Below are positions 1 through 7,108 of a DNA stretch of 15,737 nt, in pieces. The DNA comes from Bdellovibrio sp. Lineage in GTDB: Bacteria > Bdellovibrionota > UBA1018. Location of the stretch: contig JACRAO010000159.1 of assembly GCA_016213345.1 (NCBI GenBank), forward strand, positions 1-15,737, given 5' to 3'. How positions within the stretch are numbered: the first letter of the stretch is position 1; each line of letters opens with the position of its first letter. The position numbers and the translations under genes are program-made. The notes below the pieces were generated by a model. That model did not search any database, had not been told where the DNA came from, and saw only the letters and a list, made by a program, of their open reading frames with translations.

Positions 1-440
1 AAAATATCTCTTTCACAGTTATCGTACTTATTTTTGCAAGCGTTGCTTTCGCTGGAGATACAAAAGGTACGTCAAGTTTATTAAGTGATTCTATTTCTTT
101 TTTTAAGCAAATGGATACAGGTGACCTTTCTCTTAAAAATAAGGCATATTTTTTTCAGGGTCTAGAAGCATTGCAGAGTCTTCAAGTAAAATTTGTAGAA
201 AATCGAACTCTTTTTTCTGCAACAGTATATTCTGTGATGCGAATAGATGACACATGGGCGCAGACATGTGCAGATGCGAACACGCGATCCAAATTTGATG
301 CTCAAAAAGAATGTTACAATGCAGGATTCAAAAACTGTGATGTAATAAACACAATTAGTAAACCCAAAACTCGTGATATAATAGAAGATTTGCGCGATGA
401 TAGAATTTGTGAGTCACACACTGTAGTTGCAGGTTTGTAA
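1..440 (+). CDS. Secreted cysteine-containing protein, 5' end missing
   Basis: The reading frame is already open at position 3, so the gene starts left of the window and the ATG at 111 is internal. The first visible residues, NISFTVIVLIFASVAFA followed by GDTKG, form the hydrophobic core and AxA cleavage site of a Sec signal peptide; cleavage is expected near position 53. The exported part is about 128 residues, mostly polar, with four cysteines (TCAD, KECYN, KNCDV, RICES) that could form two disulfides in the periplasm. I do not recognise a family. The stop codon at 438-440 lies inside the 3' end of the convergent deaminase gene, a 27-bp tail-to-tail overlap. That the frame is a real exported protein is fairly secure because of the signal peptide; its function is unknown. 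Confidence 0.7.
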   Translation, partial: NISFTVIVLIFASVAFAGDTKGTSSLLSDSISFFKQMDTGDLSLKNKAYFFQGLEALQSLQVKFVENRTLFSATVYSVMRIDDTWAQTCADANTRSKFDAQKECYNAGFKNCDVINTISKPKTRDIIEDLRDDRICESHTVVAGL

Positions 441-851
441 TTGTTCTACTTCTATCCCAACTGATTTGAGCAAATCCAAAGAATCGCGGATACGATAATC
501 TTCGCCATAAAAAATCTTTTTTACGTTCCCTAAATTAATAAGTCGTTTTGCGCATTGAACGCACGGCAAATGTGTAATAAATACGATTTTCTCTACTTGC
601 CTTGGAGAATCACAGTTAATAACTGCATTTTCTTCGGAGTGTAAACAACCGCAATTTCCCACATCAGTGCGGTCACATTGGTTGGGTAAACCTGTGGCAT
701 TGCCATTGTAGCCAACTGCCAGAACTTTGCGATAATCTGTCGAAGTAATCACTGTGCCAACTTTTAGTCTTGCACATGTTGAGCGTTCGGCAAGCATGCG
801 TGCTAAGTTTAAGTAAATTTTTTCAAAACTTGGTCTTTGTTGTGTCGTCAT
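414..851 (-). CDS. dCMP deaminase family protein (zinc-dependent)
   Basis: A 145-residue member of the cytidine/deoxycytidylate deaminase fold. The zinc site is visible as H71-S-E73 (HSEENAV), carrying the catalytic glutamate, and P-C97-V-Q-C100-AK. The region around residues 47-70 (GYNGNATGLPNQC to CGCLHSE) matches the dCMP deaminase branch (ComEB-like) better than tRNA adenosine deaminase TadA or free cytidine deaminase. The expected reaction is dCMP to dUMP, feeding thymidylate synthesis in the cytosol. Extra cysteines at 59, 67 and 69 lie just before the HSE motif and could form the second structural zinc site seen in some dCMP deaminases. An AAAGGG ribosome binding site lies about 5 bases before the ATG. 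It follows orn by 27 bp on the same strand and is probably cotranscribed. The substrate call is inference from motifs. Confidence 0.85.
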   Translation of the reverse strand: MTTQQRPSFEKIYLNLARMLAERSTCARLKVGTVITSTDYRKVLAVGYNGNATGLPNQCDRTDVGNCGCLHSEENAVINCDSPRQVEKIVFITHLPCVQCAKRLINLGNVKKIFYGEDYRIRDSLDLLKSVGIEVEQLQTCNYSV

Positions 852-878
852 GCTGCCCTTTATTTATTATCTGTATTG

Positions 879-1433
879 TCATGGCTTTTGTGGGGTGGCC
901 TGTGTGAGTTCTGGTGGAACATGTACAAAAGATAGATAAAACTTTAACTCTCTGATAGATTCAAAAACATCATCCTTGGCACGATGCGCGTTTTGTTTTT
1001 CAAATTTAAGATTATACTTTTCTCTAAAAATTTCTTTAAACGAACTCACGTCAATTAGTCTATAGTGTAGGCGTTTTGCAAATTCAGTAAAATACCTATC
1101 CACAAATCTTCTATCGTTGCCAACAGAGTTTCCAGTTAGCACAATCTGATCTTTTTGATCAAAATATCGGTTAACCAAATCCAAGAGATCCTTTTCTGCT
1201 TGTTTAAGCTGTATCCCTTTTGGGATCAAGTTTACCAGTCCACTTTTGGTGTGGTTTTCTTTACACCAGGAGTTCATTTGCATCAGGATCTCAGGGGGTT
1301 GAAAAATAGCCTGGTTATATGTTTCGATAGGATTTAGGTCTAAATCTGTAATGACTGCAGCTATTTCTAAAATATGGTCTACTTTTTCGTCTAATCCTGT
1401 CATCTCTAAATCAATCCAAAATAAGTGTTTCAT
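879..1433 (-). CDS. orn: Oligoribonuclease (DEDDh 3'-5' exoribonuclease)
   Basis: This 184-residue protein has the full Orn signature. Exo I is WIDLEMTGLD with D8 and E10. Exo II is GNSVGNDRRF with D107. Exo III is HRAKDD with H150 and D155. W56, H61 and Y124 match the residues that clamp the dinucleotide in E. coli Orn. The enzyme degrades 2-5 nucleotide RNAs, chiefly diribonucleotides such as pGpG, completing mRNA turnover and c-di-GMP breakdown in the cytosol. Length is normal. The last 12 or so residues (PPELTQATPQKP) are a low-complexity tail. There is no clear Shine-Dalgarno sequence before the ATG. The gene is divergent from fusA across 137 bp and lies upstream of the dCMP deaminase. 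Confidence 0.95.
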   Translation of the reverse strand: MKHLFWIDLEMTGLDEKVDHILEIAAVITDLDLNPIETYNQAIFQPPEILMQMNSWCKENHTKSGLVNLIPKGIQLKQAEKDLLDLVNRYFDQKDQIVLTGNSVGNDRRFVDRYFTEFAKRLHYRLIDVSSFKEIFREKYNLKFEKQNAHRAKDDVFESIRELKFYLSFVHVPPELTQATPQKP

Positions 1434-1507
1434 ATAGTATTATTTAATACATACTAAAAAACTTTTTGAGTAATTGAAACGAAAAAAACGATTCCTGACA
1501 TTTTTAC

Positions 1508-1535
1508 TTGATTTCTTCCCATCATCTTGTATAAA
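1508..1535 (+). promoter_or_regulatory. Predicted sigma70-type promoter of fusA
   Basis: TTGATT at 1508-1513 and TATAAA at 1530-1535 are separated by 16 bp. The -10 box lies 35 bp before the fusA ATG, leaving a leader of about 28 bases. The ribosome binding site AGGAG at 1560-1564 is 6 bases before the start codon and is one of the strongest in the window. This is a pattern match only. Confidence 0.55.
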
Positions 1536-1570
1536 AGTACTACTTTAGACTGAACTAAAAGGAGATTGAA

Positions 1571-3670
1571 ATGTCAACTCGAGTGCCCATAGACAAAGTC
1601 CGTAATATTGGAATTTCAGCCCATATTGATTCTGGGAAAACAACTTTTTCAGAACGTGTACTGTTTTATACAAAAAAAATTCATAAAATCGAAGAAGTCA
1701 AAGGAAAATCTGGTGTAGGTGCCACGATGGATTTTATGGATTTGGAGCGAGAAAAAGGCATAACAATTCAATCTGCTGCAACCTATTGTATCTGGAATGG
1801 GTACAATATCAACCTTATTGACACTCCTGGGCATGTGGATTTTACAATCGAAGTGGAACGATCACTGCGTGTATTAGACGGGGCAGTGTTGGTTATTTGT
1901 GCTGTGGCAGGTGTGCAGTCACAATCAATCACGGTTGATCGTCAAATGCGCCGCTACAACGTTCCAAGAATTTGTTTTATTAATAAAATGGATCGCGCAG
2001 GTGCTAATCCATTTAGGGCAATTAAGATGATGCGTGAAAAACTTAGGCTAAATGCTCATTTTATTAATTACCCAATTGGTGCAGAAGATAAATATCTTGG
2101 ATGCGTCGATTTAGTTAACATGAAGGCATATTATTTTGATGGTGATAACGGAGAAATCGTTCGTGAAGAAGAAATTCCAGCCAGTTTATTAGAAGAATGC
2201 AAAAAATCTCGCGAAGACCTAGTTGCTGCAGTGGGAGAGTTTGACGACGTAGTTGGCATAAAATACATCGAAGGAAAAGAAGTATCAGTAGACGAATTAA
2301 GAACTGCTATTCGTAAAGCTACCTTAACACTAAAATTTGTTCCTGTTCTTGTGGGAGCTGCTTATAAAAATAAGGGAGTTCAGCTTGCTTTAGATGCAGT
2401 AAATTACTATCTTCCTAATCCTACTGAAGCAAAAAACTATGCACTTGATCAAAACCAGAAGGAAGCAAAACTTGAATTGCTTAGTGATTTTAAAAAACCT
2501 TTTGTAGGGCTTGCTTTTAAACTAGACGAAGGACGCTATGGGCAGCTCACATACATGCGTGTGTATCAAGGCACAGTTGGCAAGGGAGATGTCATTTTTA
2601 ACTGCAACAACGACAAGAAAGTGAAAGTGCCTAGACTTGTGCACATGCACGCTGACGAAATGAATGATGTAGACGAAGCACAAGCTGGTGATATTGTTGC
2701 TCTTTTTGGTGTTGATTGTGCCTCTGGAGATACTTTTACAGATGGCACTATAAAGTACACTATGACATCGATGTATATTCCAAATGCTGTGATGTCTTTA
2801 GCTATAGCTCCAAAAGACAAGCAGGGACAAAATACTTTTTCTAAGGCCTTGAACAAATTTACTAAAGAAGATCCTACGTTTAGGGTTCATCGAGATGAAG
2901 AGTCTGCTCAAACAATTATTAGTGGTATGGGAGAGCTGCATTTAGAAATTTATTGTGAACGCATTAAGAGAGAATTCAATTGTGAAGTAATTGTTGGTAA
3001 GCCACAAGTGGCTTTTAGAGAGGCAATAACCCAGCGTGCAGATTTTAACTACACACATAAAAAACAAACTGGAGGTGCCGGGCAATTTGGTCGTGTGATT
3101 GGGTATATCGAACCAATTGGAGATAATCAAAAACCATATGAATTTGTTGACGATATCTTTGGTGGTTCAATCCCGAGGGAATTTGTTCCTGCCTGTGATA
3201 AGGGGTTTCAAGAAGCTATCAAAGAAGGAAGACTTATTGGATTTCCTATCGTTGGTGTCCGCGTTGTGCTTACGGATGGTGCTTACCATGCAGTGGACTC
3301 ATCGGAAATTGCGTTTAAAACAGCAGCGATTATGGGTTTTAGAGAAGCATATGAAAAAGCCGGTGCTGTGGTGCTTGAGCCCATTATGAAACTAGAAACT
3401 TCAGCGCCTGAGGAATTTCAAGGGTCTGTAATGGGACAAATCAATCAGCGACGTGGAATTATTGTAAACAGCACGACTAATGAAGGTTTTTGTGTTGCTG
3501 AAGCCGATGTGCCTCTTAATGAGATGTTTGGTTATTCGACTGACTTAAGATCTGCAACACAGGGAAAAGGAGAGTTTACCATGGAATTTTTAAGGTATGC
3601 TCCAGTGCCAAGAAATATCCAAGAAGAAATGGTAAAAAAACATCAAGAAAAACGCGCTAAAGAGAAATAG
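1571..3670 (+). CDS. fusA: Translation elongation factor G, spd/mitochondrial EF-G1 type
   Basis: This 699-residue translational GTPase drives tRNA-mRNA translocation on the ribosome. The GTPase motifs are complete: P-loop AHIDSGKTT (17-25), switch I REKGITIQSAA (about 60-70), DTPGH (84-88), NKMD (138-141) and the late GAAYKNKGVQ (262-271). Domains II-V follow at normal length, including the RGIIVNS region and the FGYSTDLRSATQGKGEF segment of the C-terminal domains. Several choices differ from classical bacterial EF-G: serine instead of alanine in AHIDSGKTT, the GKSGVGATMDFM switch I, and QSAATYCIW. All are typical of mitochondrial EF-G1 and the spd EF-G1 group. It stands alone rather than in a str operon with rpsL, rpsG and tuf, at least within this window. 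Its stop is 2 bp from the convergent stop of the next gene, so no terminator fits between them. Confidence 0.95.
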   Translation: MSTRVPIDKVRNIGISAHIDSGKTTFSERVLFYTKKIHKIEEVKGKSGVGATMDFMDLEREKGITIQSAATYCIWNGYNINLIDTPGHVDFTIEVERSLRVLDGAVLVICAVAGVQSQSITVDRQMRRYNVPRICFINKMDRAGANPFRAIKMMREKLRLNAHFINYPIGAEDKYLGCVDLVNMKAYYFDGDNGEIVREEEIPASLLEECKKSREDLVAAVGEFDDVVGIKYIEGKEVSVDELRTAIRKATLTLKFVPVLVGAAYKNKGVQLALDAVNYYLPNPTEAKNYALDQNQKEAKLELLSDFKKPFVGLAFKLDEGRYGQLTYMRVYQGTVGKGDVIFNCNNDKKVKVPRLVHMHADEMNDVDEAQAGDIVALFGVDCASGDTFTDGTIKYTMTSMYIPNAVMSLAIAPKDKQGQNTFSKALNKFTKEDPTFRVHRDEESAQTIISGMGELHLEIYCERIKREFNCEVIVGKPQVAFREAITQRADFNYTHKKQTGGAGQFGRVIGYIEPIGDNQKPYEFVDDIFGGSIPREFVPACDKGFQEAIKEGRLIGFPIVGVRVVLTDGAYHAVDSSEIAFKTAAIMGFREAYEKAGAVVLEPIMKLETSAPEEFQGSVMGQINQRRGIIVNSTTNEGFCVAEADVPLNEMFGYSTDLRSATQGKGEFTMEFLRYAPVPRNIQEEMVKKHQEKRAKEK

Positions 3671-3672
3671 TA

Positions 3673-4461
3673 TTAAAAATTAAATCCGAATTTAGTGCCT
3701 AGGGTATGCATGCCAACCGTACTATAGCTGCCCTCGAGTGTGAGTTGTAGGCCCAGATTTGGCACTTTAAGTTGAATACCCAAAAATGCATTCCAAGCGC
3801 TGGCGCGCTCTGTGCCTTTTAATGTCCCAACCTGGGTGCCGTCTTCTAGTTCAATAGGGATTTCGATGCTTCCCAGGGTATACTGAAAGCTCACACCTAA
3901 ATAAGGATCTGCAAAGTTAACTTTTCGCGAAACTAATACTTGGGGTGACAAAGTTTTTGTTTTAGCAAATCCCAGGCTTGAAGCCGCGTAACACAGTCTG
4001 ATGGCATATGTTGGACCTTCAGAAGGTTGATATACGGTCACTTGCATATCTCCTCCAATCAGACGAAATCCTCTATAAGCAATGTATGATCCACCCAGAT
4101 TAACATATGGGCCAATTCCTTTGTGTAGATGGACTTTAGGAGCCAGAACAAAAGGTAAAAGTTGTATTTCACCTCCTGTTGGACTGGCTTGATTGAGTGC
4201 AGGGCCAAGATCATCTGGGAGTTTCAATAAAGTAACTTCTAACCCCATTGTAATGCCCACCTGTGTTCCTAGTGGCGTAGCTGGTTCGTATGGACGATGG
4301 TCCAGTGTAAATCCCACAGTTTTAATAACAGCTTTTACGACGCTAGGGGTTACTAATGCATTTAAATCCCCAAACTTAGAGGGATCAAATGGCAAGGAAG
4401 CAGCAAAAGCATTAGATAAAACTACCCAACATAGTACGATTCTTACGACAAACCACGGCAT
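3673..4461 (-). CDS. Predicted outer-membrane beta-barrel-like protein
   Basis: A 262-residue protein with a clear Sec signal peptide (MPWFVVRIVLCWVVLSNAFA, cleavage after residue 20). The mature part lacks hydrophobic helices. It consists of alternating polar/nonpolar stretches rich in G, V, L and Y and ends in ...LGTKFGFNF. A C-terminal phenylalanine after alternating residues is the usual outer-membrane barrel ending. No family is recognised and the function is unknown. It is the last gene of the minus-strand run but is separated from secG by the 212-bp inverted-repeat element at 4488-4699. Its ATG has no Shine-Dalgarno sequence, and an extended -10 box lies only 9 bases upstream, suggesting a nearly leaderless transcript. 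The convergent stop codons with fusA are 2 bp apart. Confidence 0.75.
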   Translation of the reverse strand: MPWFVVRIVLCWVVLSNAFAASLPFDPSKFGDLNALVTPSVVKAVIKTVGFTLDHRPYEPATPLGTQVGITMGLEVTLLKLPDDLGPALNQASPTGGEIQLLPFVLAPKVHLHKGIGPYVNLGGSYIAYRGFRLIGGDMQVTVYQPSEGPTYAIRLCYAASSLGFAKTKTLSPQVLVSRKVNFADPYLGVSFQYTLGSIEIPIELEDGTQVGTLKGTERASAWNAFLGIQLKVPNLGLQLTLEGSYSTVGMHTLGTKFGFNF

Positions 4462-4470
4462 ATTGATATT

Positions 4471-4500
4471 ATTGTAGCATTATTTAGATGCTTATTTAAA
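4471..4500 (-). promoter_or_regulatory. Predicted extended -10 promoter of the beta-barrel-like gene
   Basis: On the minus strand TGCTACAAT (plus 4471-4479) gives a TGn-extended -10 box TACAAT. The best -35 is TTTAAA at 4495-4500 (4 of 6 matches, 18-bp spacer), inside the terminal inverted repeat of the neighbouring element. Only 9 bases separate the -10 box from the ATG, so the mRNA would begin within about 3 bases of the start codon. This is a pattern match only. Confidence 0.35.
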
Positions 4501-4699
4501 CAGTACCTGTGAGGTGGGGTTGGGATATTTTTAAAATAATTTTGTTCGCTCAGGCGCGGCATCCTGCCTCTGGGGCCCCCTTTGACATCCTGTCGAGCCG
4601 CATCCAGCTTCCCCAAGGCCTTCTCTCACAAAATTATTTTAAAAATATCCCAAATTAATTTATCTAAATCCACCTCACAGGTACTGTTTAAATAGGCAT
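4488..4699. mobile_element. MITE-like non-autonomous element with 30-bp terminal inverted repeats
   Basis: The left end 4488-4517 and right end 4670-4699 are reverse complements over 30 bp with one mismatch (T at 4492 against the C expected). Inside lies a second perfect inverted repeat, 4520-4545 with 4628-4653. The two stems are separated by 2 bases on the left but 16 AT-rich bases on the right. The 82-bp centre (4546-4627) is about two-thirds G+C, in sharp contrast to the surrounding DNA. It contains GGGGCCCC and three CATCC cores, two of them within small dyads (GGCAtccTGCC, GACAtccTGTC). There is no open reading frame for a transposase. With the 9-bp flanking repeats this fits a MITE mobilised in trans. 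As RNA it would fold into a very long hairpin and could also end or stabilise the upstream transcript. Confidence 0.7.
4520..4653. repeat. Inner perfect 26-bp inverted repeat of the element
   Basis: Positions 4520-4545 and 4628-4653 are exact reverse complements, beginning TTGGGATATTTT on the left. They enclose the GC-rich 82-bp core. Together with the outer repeat they give more than 50 bp of near-perfect pairing in one hairpin or cruciform. There is no T-run after the stem on either strand, so a classical intrinsic terminator is not obvious. Confidence 0.9.
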
Positions 4700-4701
4700 G
4701 A

Positions 4702-5055
4702 TTATTTAGAGTTTGTAGGAGATGTAGCGGGAGCTGCGGGTGGAATTACCACTGGAGCTCCAGATGGAGAAGGTGTGTTAGTGGTAGTTTGACGCTGGCT
4801 AACGCGGCCTTCCATAATACTTTGTTTTGTCTTATTTGACGCAATTGTAAGAAGCACTGAAGTGATCATGAAAACTGTAGCTACACCTGTTGTTAAGCGG
4901 GTAAAAAAATTAGCTCCTCCCGATGATCCAAACACCGTCTGGCTTGATCCACCAAAAGAGGCACTTATTTCTGCTCCCTTCCCGCTTTGAATAAGCACTA
5001 ACAGGATTAAAAGGGCACAACAAACTATATGAATTACAGTAAAGAAGGTAACCAT
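4702..5055 (-). CDS. secG: Protein translocase subunit SecG
   Basis: A 117-residue inner-membrane protein with two transmembrane helices, about residues 3-22 and 53-72. They are joined by the diagnostic loop GKGAEISASFGGSSQTVFGS (25-44) and the GGANFFTRLT segment. SecG is the third subunit of the SecYEG channel and aids SecA-driven export. The C-terminal tail from about residue 85 is rich in proline, serine and threonine, a common SecG feature. An AGGAT ribosome binding site lies about 10 bases before the ATG. It follows tpiA by 53 bp, the common tpiA-secG order. The stop codon lies within the right copy of the 9-bp direct repeat that flanks the mobile element, so the insertion left the protein intact. 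Confidence 0.95.
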   Translation of the reverse strand: MVTFFTVIHIVCCALLILLVLIQSGKGAEISASFGGSSQTVFGSSGGANFFTRLTTGVATVFMITSVLLTIASNKTKQSIMEGRVSQRQTTTNTPSPSGAPVVIPPAAPATSPTNSK

Positions 5056-5108
5056 TGTTCTTTATCCTATAGCGAAGAATGTATGAGCATACAAGCTTAA
5101 AATAAGTA

Positions 5109-5924
5109 TCACGAACTAGACCTGGCAGCTATTTTTATAAACTCAATCATGTTTTCAGGTTTTAAGCTGGCTCCGCCAATTAGGCCTCCGTCCACGTTTT
5201 CACAATGCAAAAGATCTGCAAAATTCTCTACTGTTACACTTCCTCCATAAAGAATAGAAATTTTTTGTGCTGCTATGTTACCACTCTTATTGGCAAACTT
5301 ATTCGTCAAAACGGACCTAATAAACCCATGTGCCTCTTCTACTTGTTTTGTGGTGGCGGTTAATCCTGTTCCAATTGCCCAAACCGGCTCATAAGCAATG
5401 ACCAAGCTTTGACTTTGGCTTAGAGCTTGATAAGACATAACAGCGTCTAGTTGTTTTTTTAGTACGCTTTCTGTTTCTTGATGCTGCCTTTCGGCCTTTG
5501 TTTCACCAATACAGACAATAATGCGAAATCCCTGGCTTAATAAACTGTTTATTTTCTTAGTAACGGTCTCATTGGTTTCACCAAAAAACTGACGCCTTTC
5601 TGAATGTCCAATTAGAACTGTATTTATACCAAGTTCTGAGAGCATGGGGCCTGAAACTTCGCCAGTGAAAGCTCCTTTTTTTTCAAAATGAACGTTCTGT
5701 GCCGCAATCGTAACTTTCATATTTTTAGTTTTTGTTAATGCTGTTTGTAGGCATAACATAGGAGGCATAACACAGACCCTAATTTGTTCATTATCCAGTG
5801 ATGCCTTAGCCAAAGCGTCTAGGCTCTGAATTCCTATCTTAAGCTTTTCAAAAAAAACTTCTGTTTCTTTAGGCGTATGGTTCATTTTCCAATTGCCGGC
5901 TATCAAAACGCCTTGCGGTTTCAT
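5109..5924 (-). CDS. tpiA: Triose-phosphate isomerase
   Basis: A 271-residue TIM-barrel enzyme that interconverts dihydroxyacetone phosphate and glyceraldehyde 3-phosphate. Active-site residues are all present: N11 and K13 in GNWKMN, H107 in IGHSERR, E179 in AYEPVWAIGTG with the mobile loop 6, and the phosphate-binding YGGSV (226-230) and GGASL (250-254). At 271 residues it is slightly longer than the usual 250, partly from an insertion around residues 35-48. Its ATG overlaps the pgk stop by one base (TAATG) and has no clear ribosome binding site, so translation is probably coupled to pgk. Confidence 0.97.
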   Translation of the reverse strand: MKPQGVLIAGNWKMNHTPKETEVFFEKLKIGIQSLDALAKASLDNEQIRVCVMPPMLCLQTALTKTKNMKVTIAAQNVHFEKKGAFTGEVSGPMLSELGINTVLIGHSERRQFFGETNETVTKKINSLLSQGFRIIVCIGETKAERQHQETESVLKKQLDAVMSYQALSQSQSLVIAYEPVWAIGTGLTATTKQVEEAHGFIRSVLTNKFANKSGNIAAQKISILYGGSVTVENFADLLHCENVDGGLIGGASLKPENMIEFIKIAARSSS

Positions 5925-7102
5925 TATACTAAAGCTTTCTTGTTTGGGTATGTTTTTAAAATCTCAATTCCAGGTAGTCCATGCCCCTCTAAATACTCTA
6001 AAACGGCTCCACCACCTGTAGAGAGGTGCTGAAATTTGCTAGCTACACCAGATTGTTTAATGGCAGATACAGTGTCTCCACCACCTACAACTTTGATGGC
6101 AGGATATTCTGCTATAGCTTTTGCAACACTGAAAGTGCTAATAGAGAATTCTGGCTTTTCGAACTGCCCAAGTGGGCCGTTCCAAAATATAGTCTTTGCT
6201 TTTGTTAAAAAACTAATAAATTTTTCAATACTCTGTGGACCAATATCAAATCCCTTGTTTGTGTCATCAGGAAGTAATAGTGGAAGATCTAGTTTTTTTG
6301 TTTTTTGGAACAAAATTTTTGCAATTTCGATGTCTTTTGTCTCGGGTTTTTTGGCACCTTCGGGGAGAGTTTTGCCTAGCGCTTCCCAAAAAGCCCAAGC
6401 CATAGCACCACCAATCACTACACCGTCTAAATTGTTTAATAATCTATCAATGACTTTGATTTTATCTGATACCTTGGCTCCTCCTAAGATAGCAAAAAAA
6501 GGAGACTCGGGTTTTTCTAAAAGCTGATCAAAAAATTTCAGCTCCTTTTCTATTAAAAACCCCATGGCTTTTTCTGCAATAGTGGTTGGTAGTCCATACG
6601 TCGAAGCGTGTTTTCTATGTGCAGTTCCAAAAGCATCAGTGACATAGATGTCGGTAAAATGAGCTAATTTTTTATAAAATTCAGGATCATTTTTTTCTTC
6701 ACCAGCGTGAAATCTTAAGTTTTCAAGTAGTAGCACTTGTCCATTTTTCAGGGATTGTGCTAAAAGCTCTATGCCTTCGCCAATACAATCATCTGCTAGC
6801 GTGATTTCACAATCTAAAAGCTTAGCTAAATGTGCTCCAACTGGCTCTAATGAAAATTCTGCTTTTTTGCTACCGTCTGGCCTTCCCAAGTGTGAGGCCA
6901 AAATAACCTTTGCGCCTTTAGCTATTGCATATTTGATAGTTGGCAAGGCTTCTTGAATTCGAGTGTCTTCTGTAACTGCTCTGTGTCCCTCTGCGTCTGG
7001 GTCACTCAATGGGACATTGAGATCTAGGCGTAAAAAAAGCTTTTTTCCAAATAAATCTAAATCCCGAATACTACTGATTAATTTATTGCCTGAAGTATTC
7101 AT
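5924..7102 (-). CDS. pgk: Phosphoglycerate kinase
   Basis: A 392-residue two-domain kinase that transfers phosphate from 1,3-bisphosphoglycerate to ADP. N-domain substrate motifs: RLDLNVPL (25-32), SHLGRPDG (70-77), LLLENLRFHAGEEKNDP (124-140) and TDAFGTAHRKHAS (155-167). C-domain nucleotide motifs: GGAKVSDKI (207-215), FWNGPLGQFE (306-315), VGGGDT (339-344) and STGGGA (361-366). WNGPLGQFE replaces the more usual WNGPMGVFE, a tolerated variant. It follows gap by 6 bp, with no obvious Shine-Dalgarno sequence, and overlaps tpiA by one base, so the three glycolytic genes form one compact transcript. Confidence 0.97.
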   Translation of the reverse strand: MNTSGNKLISSIRDLDLFGKKLFLRLDLNVPLSDPDAEGHRAVTEDTRIQEALPTIKYAIAKGAKVILASHLGRPDGSKKAEFSLEPVGAHLAKLLDCEITLADDCIGEGIELLAQSLKNGQVLLLENLRFHAGEEKNDPEFYKKLAHFTDIYVTDAFGTAHRKHASTYGLPTTIAEKAMGFLIEKELKFFDQLLEKPESPFFAILGGAKVSDKIKVIDRLLNNLDGVVIGGAMAWAFWEALGKTLPEGAKKPETKDIEIAKILFQKTKKLDLPLLLPDDTNKGFDIGPQSIEKFISFLTKAKTIFWNGPLGQFEKPEFSISTFSVAKAIAEYPAIKVVGGGDTVSAIKQSGVASKFQHLSTGGGAVLEYLEGHGLPGIEILKTYPNKKALV

Positions 7103-7108
7103 AAAAAT

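Larger units (their letters stand above)
4479..4709. repeat. 9-bp direct repeats flanking the inverted-repeat element (candidate target-site duplication)
   Basis: ATTATTTAG occurs at 4479-4487, directly against the left terminal repeat, and at 4701-4709, one base from the right terminal repeat. A tenth base (A) also matches on the inner left and outer right sides. The right copy covers the last codons and stop of secG. This is the arrangement left by a transposase that makes a 9-bp staggered cut. The repeat is AT-rich, so chance identity cannot be fully excluded. Confidence 0.6.

Noticed and set aside
1434..1507. Promoter for orn on the minus strand
   Set aside because: TATTAA-like sequences occur in this AT-rich stretch but no -35 box with good spacing supports one over the others.
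4493..4694. The large inverted repeat as an ordinary rho-independent terminator of the secG transcript
   Set aside because: The arms are AT-rich and exceptionally long, the loop is 82 bases, and no T-run follows. Terminal repeats abutting 9-bp direct repeats fit a mobile element better, though a terminating effect remains possible.
6036..6527. A 163-codon open frame on the plus strand within pgk
   Set aside because: It is fully antisense to pgk, whose protein is unmistakable; it shows no motif and is explained by codon bias of the opposite strand.
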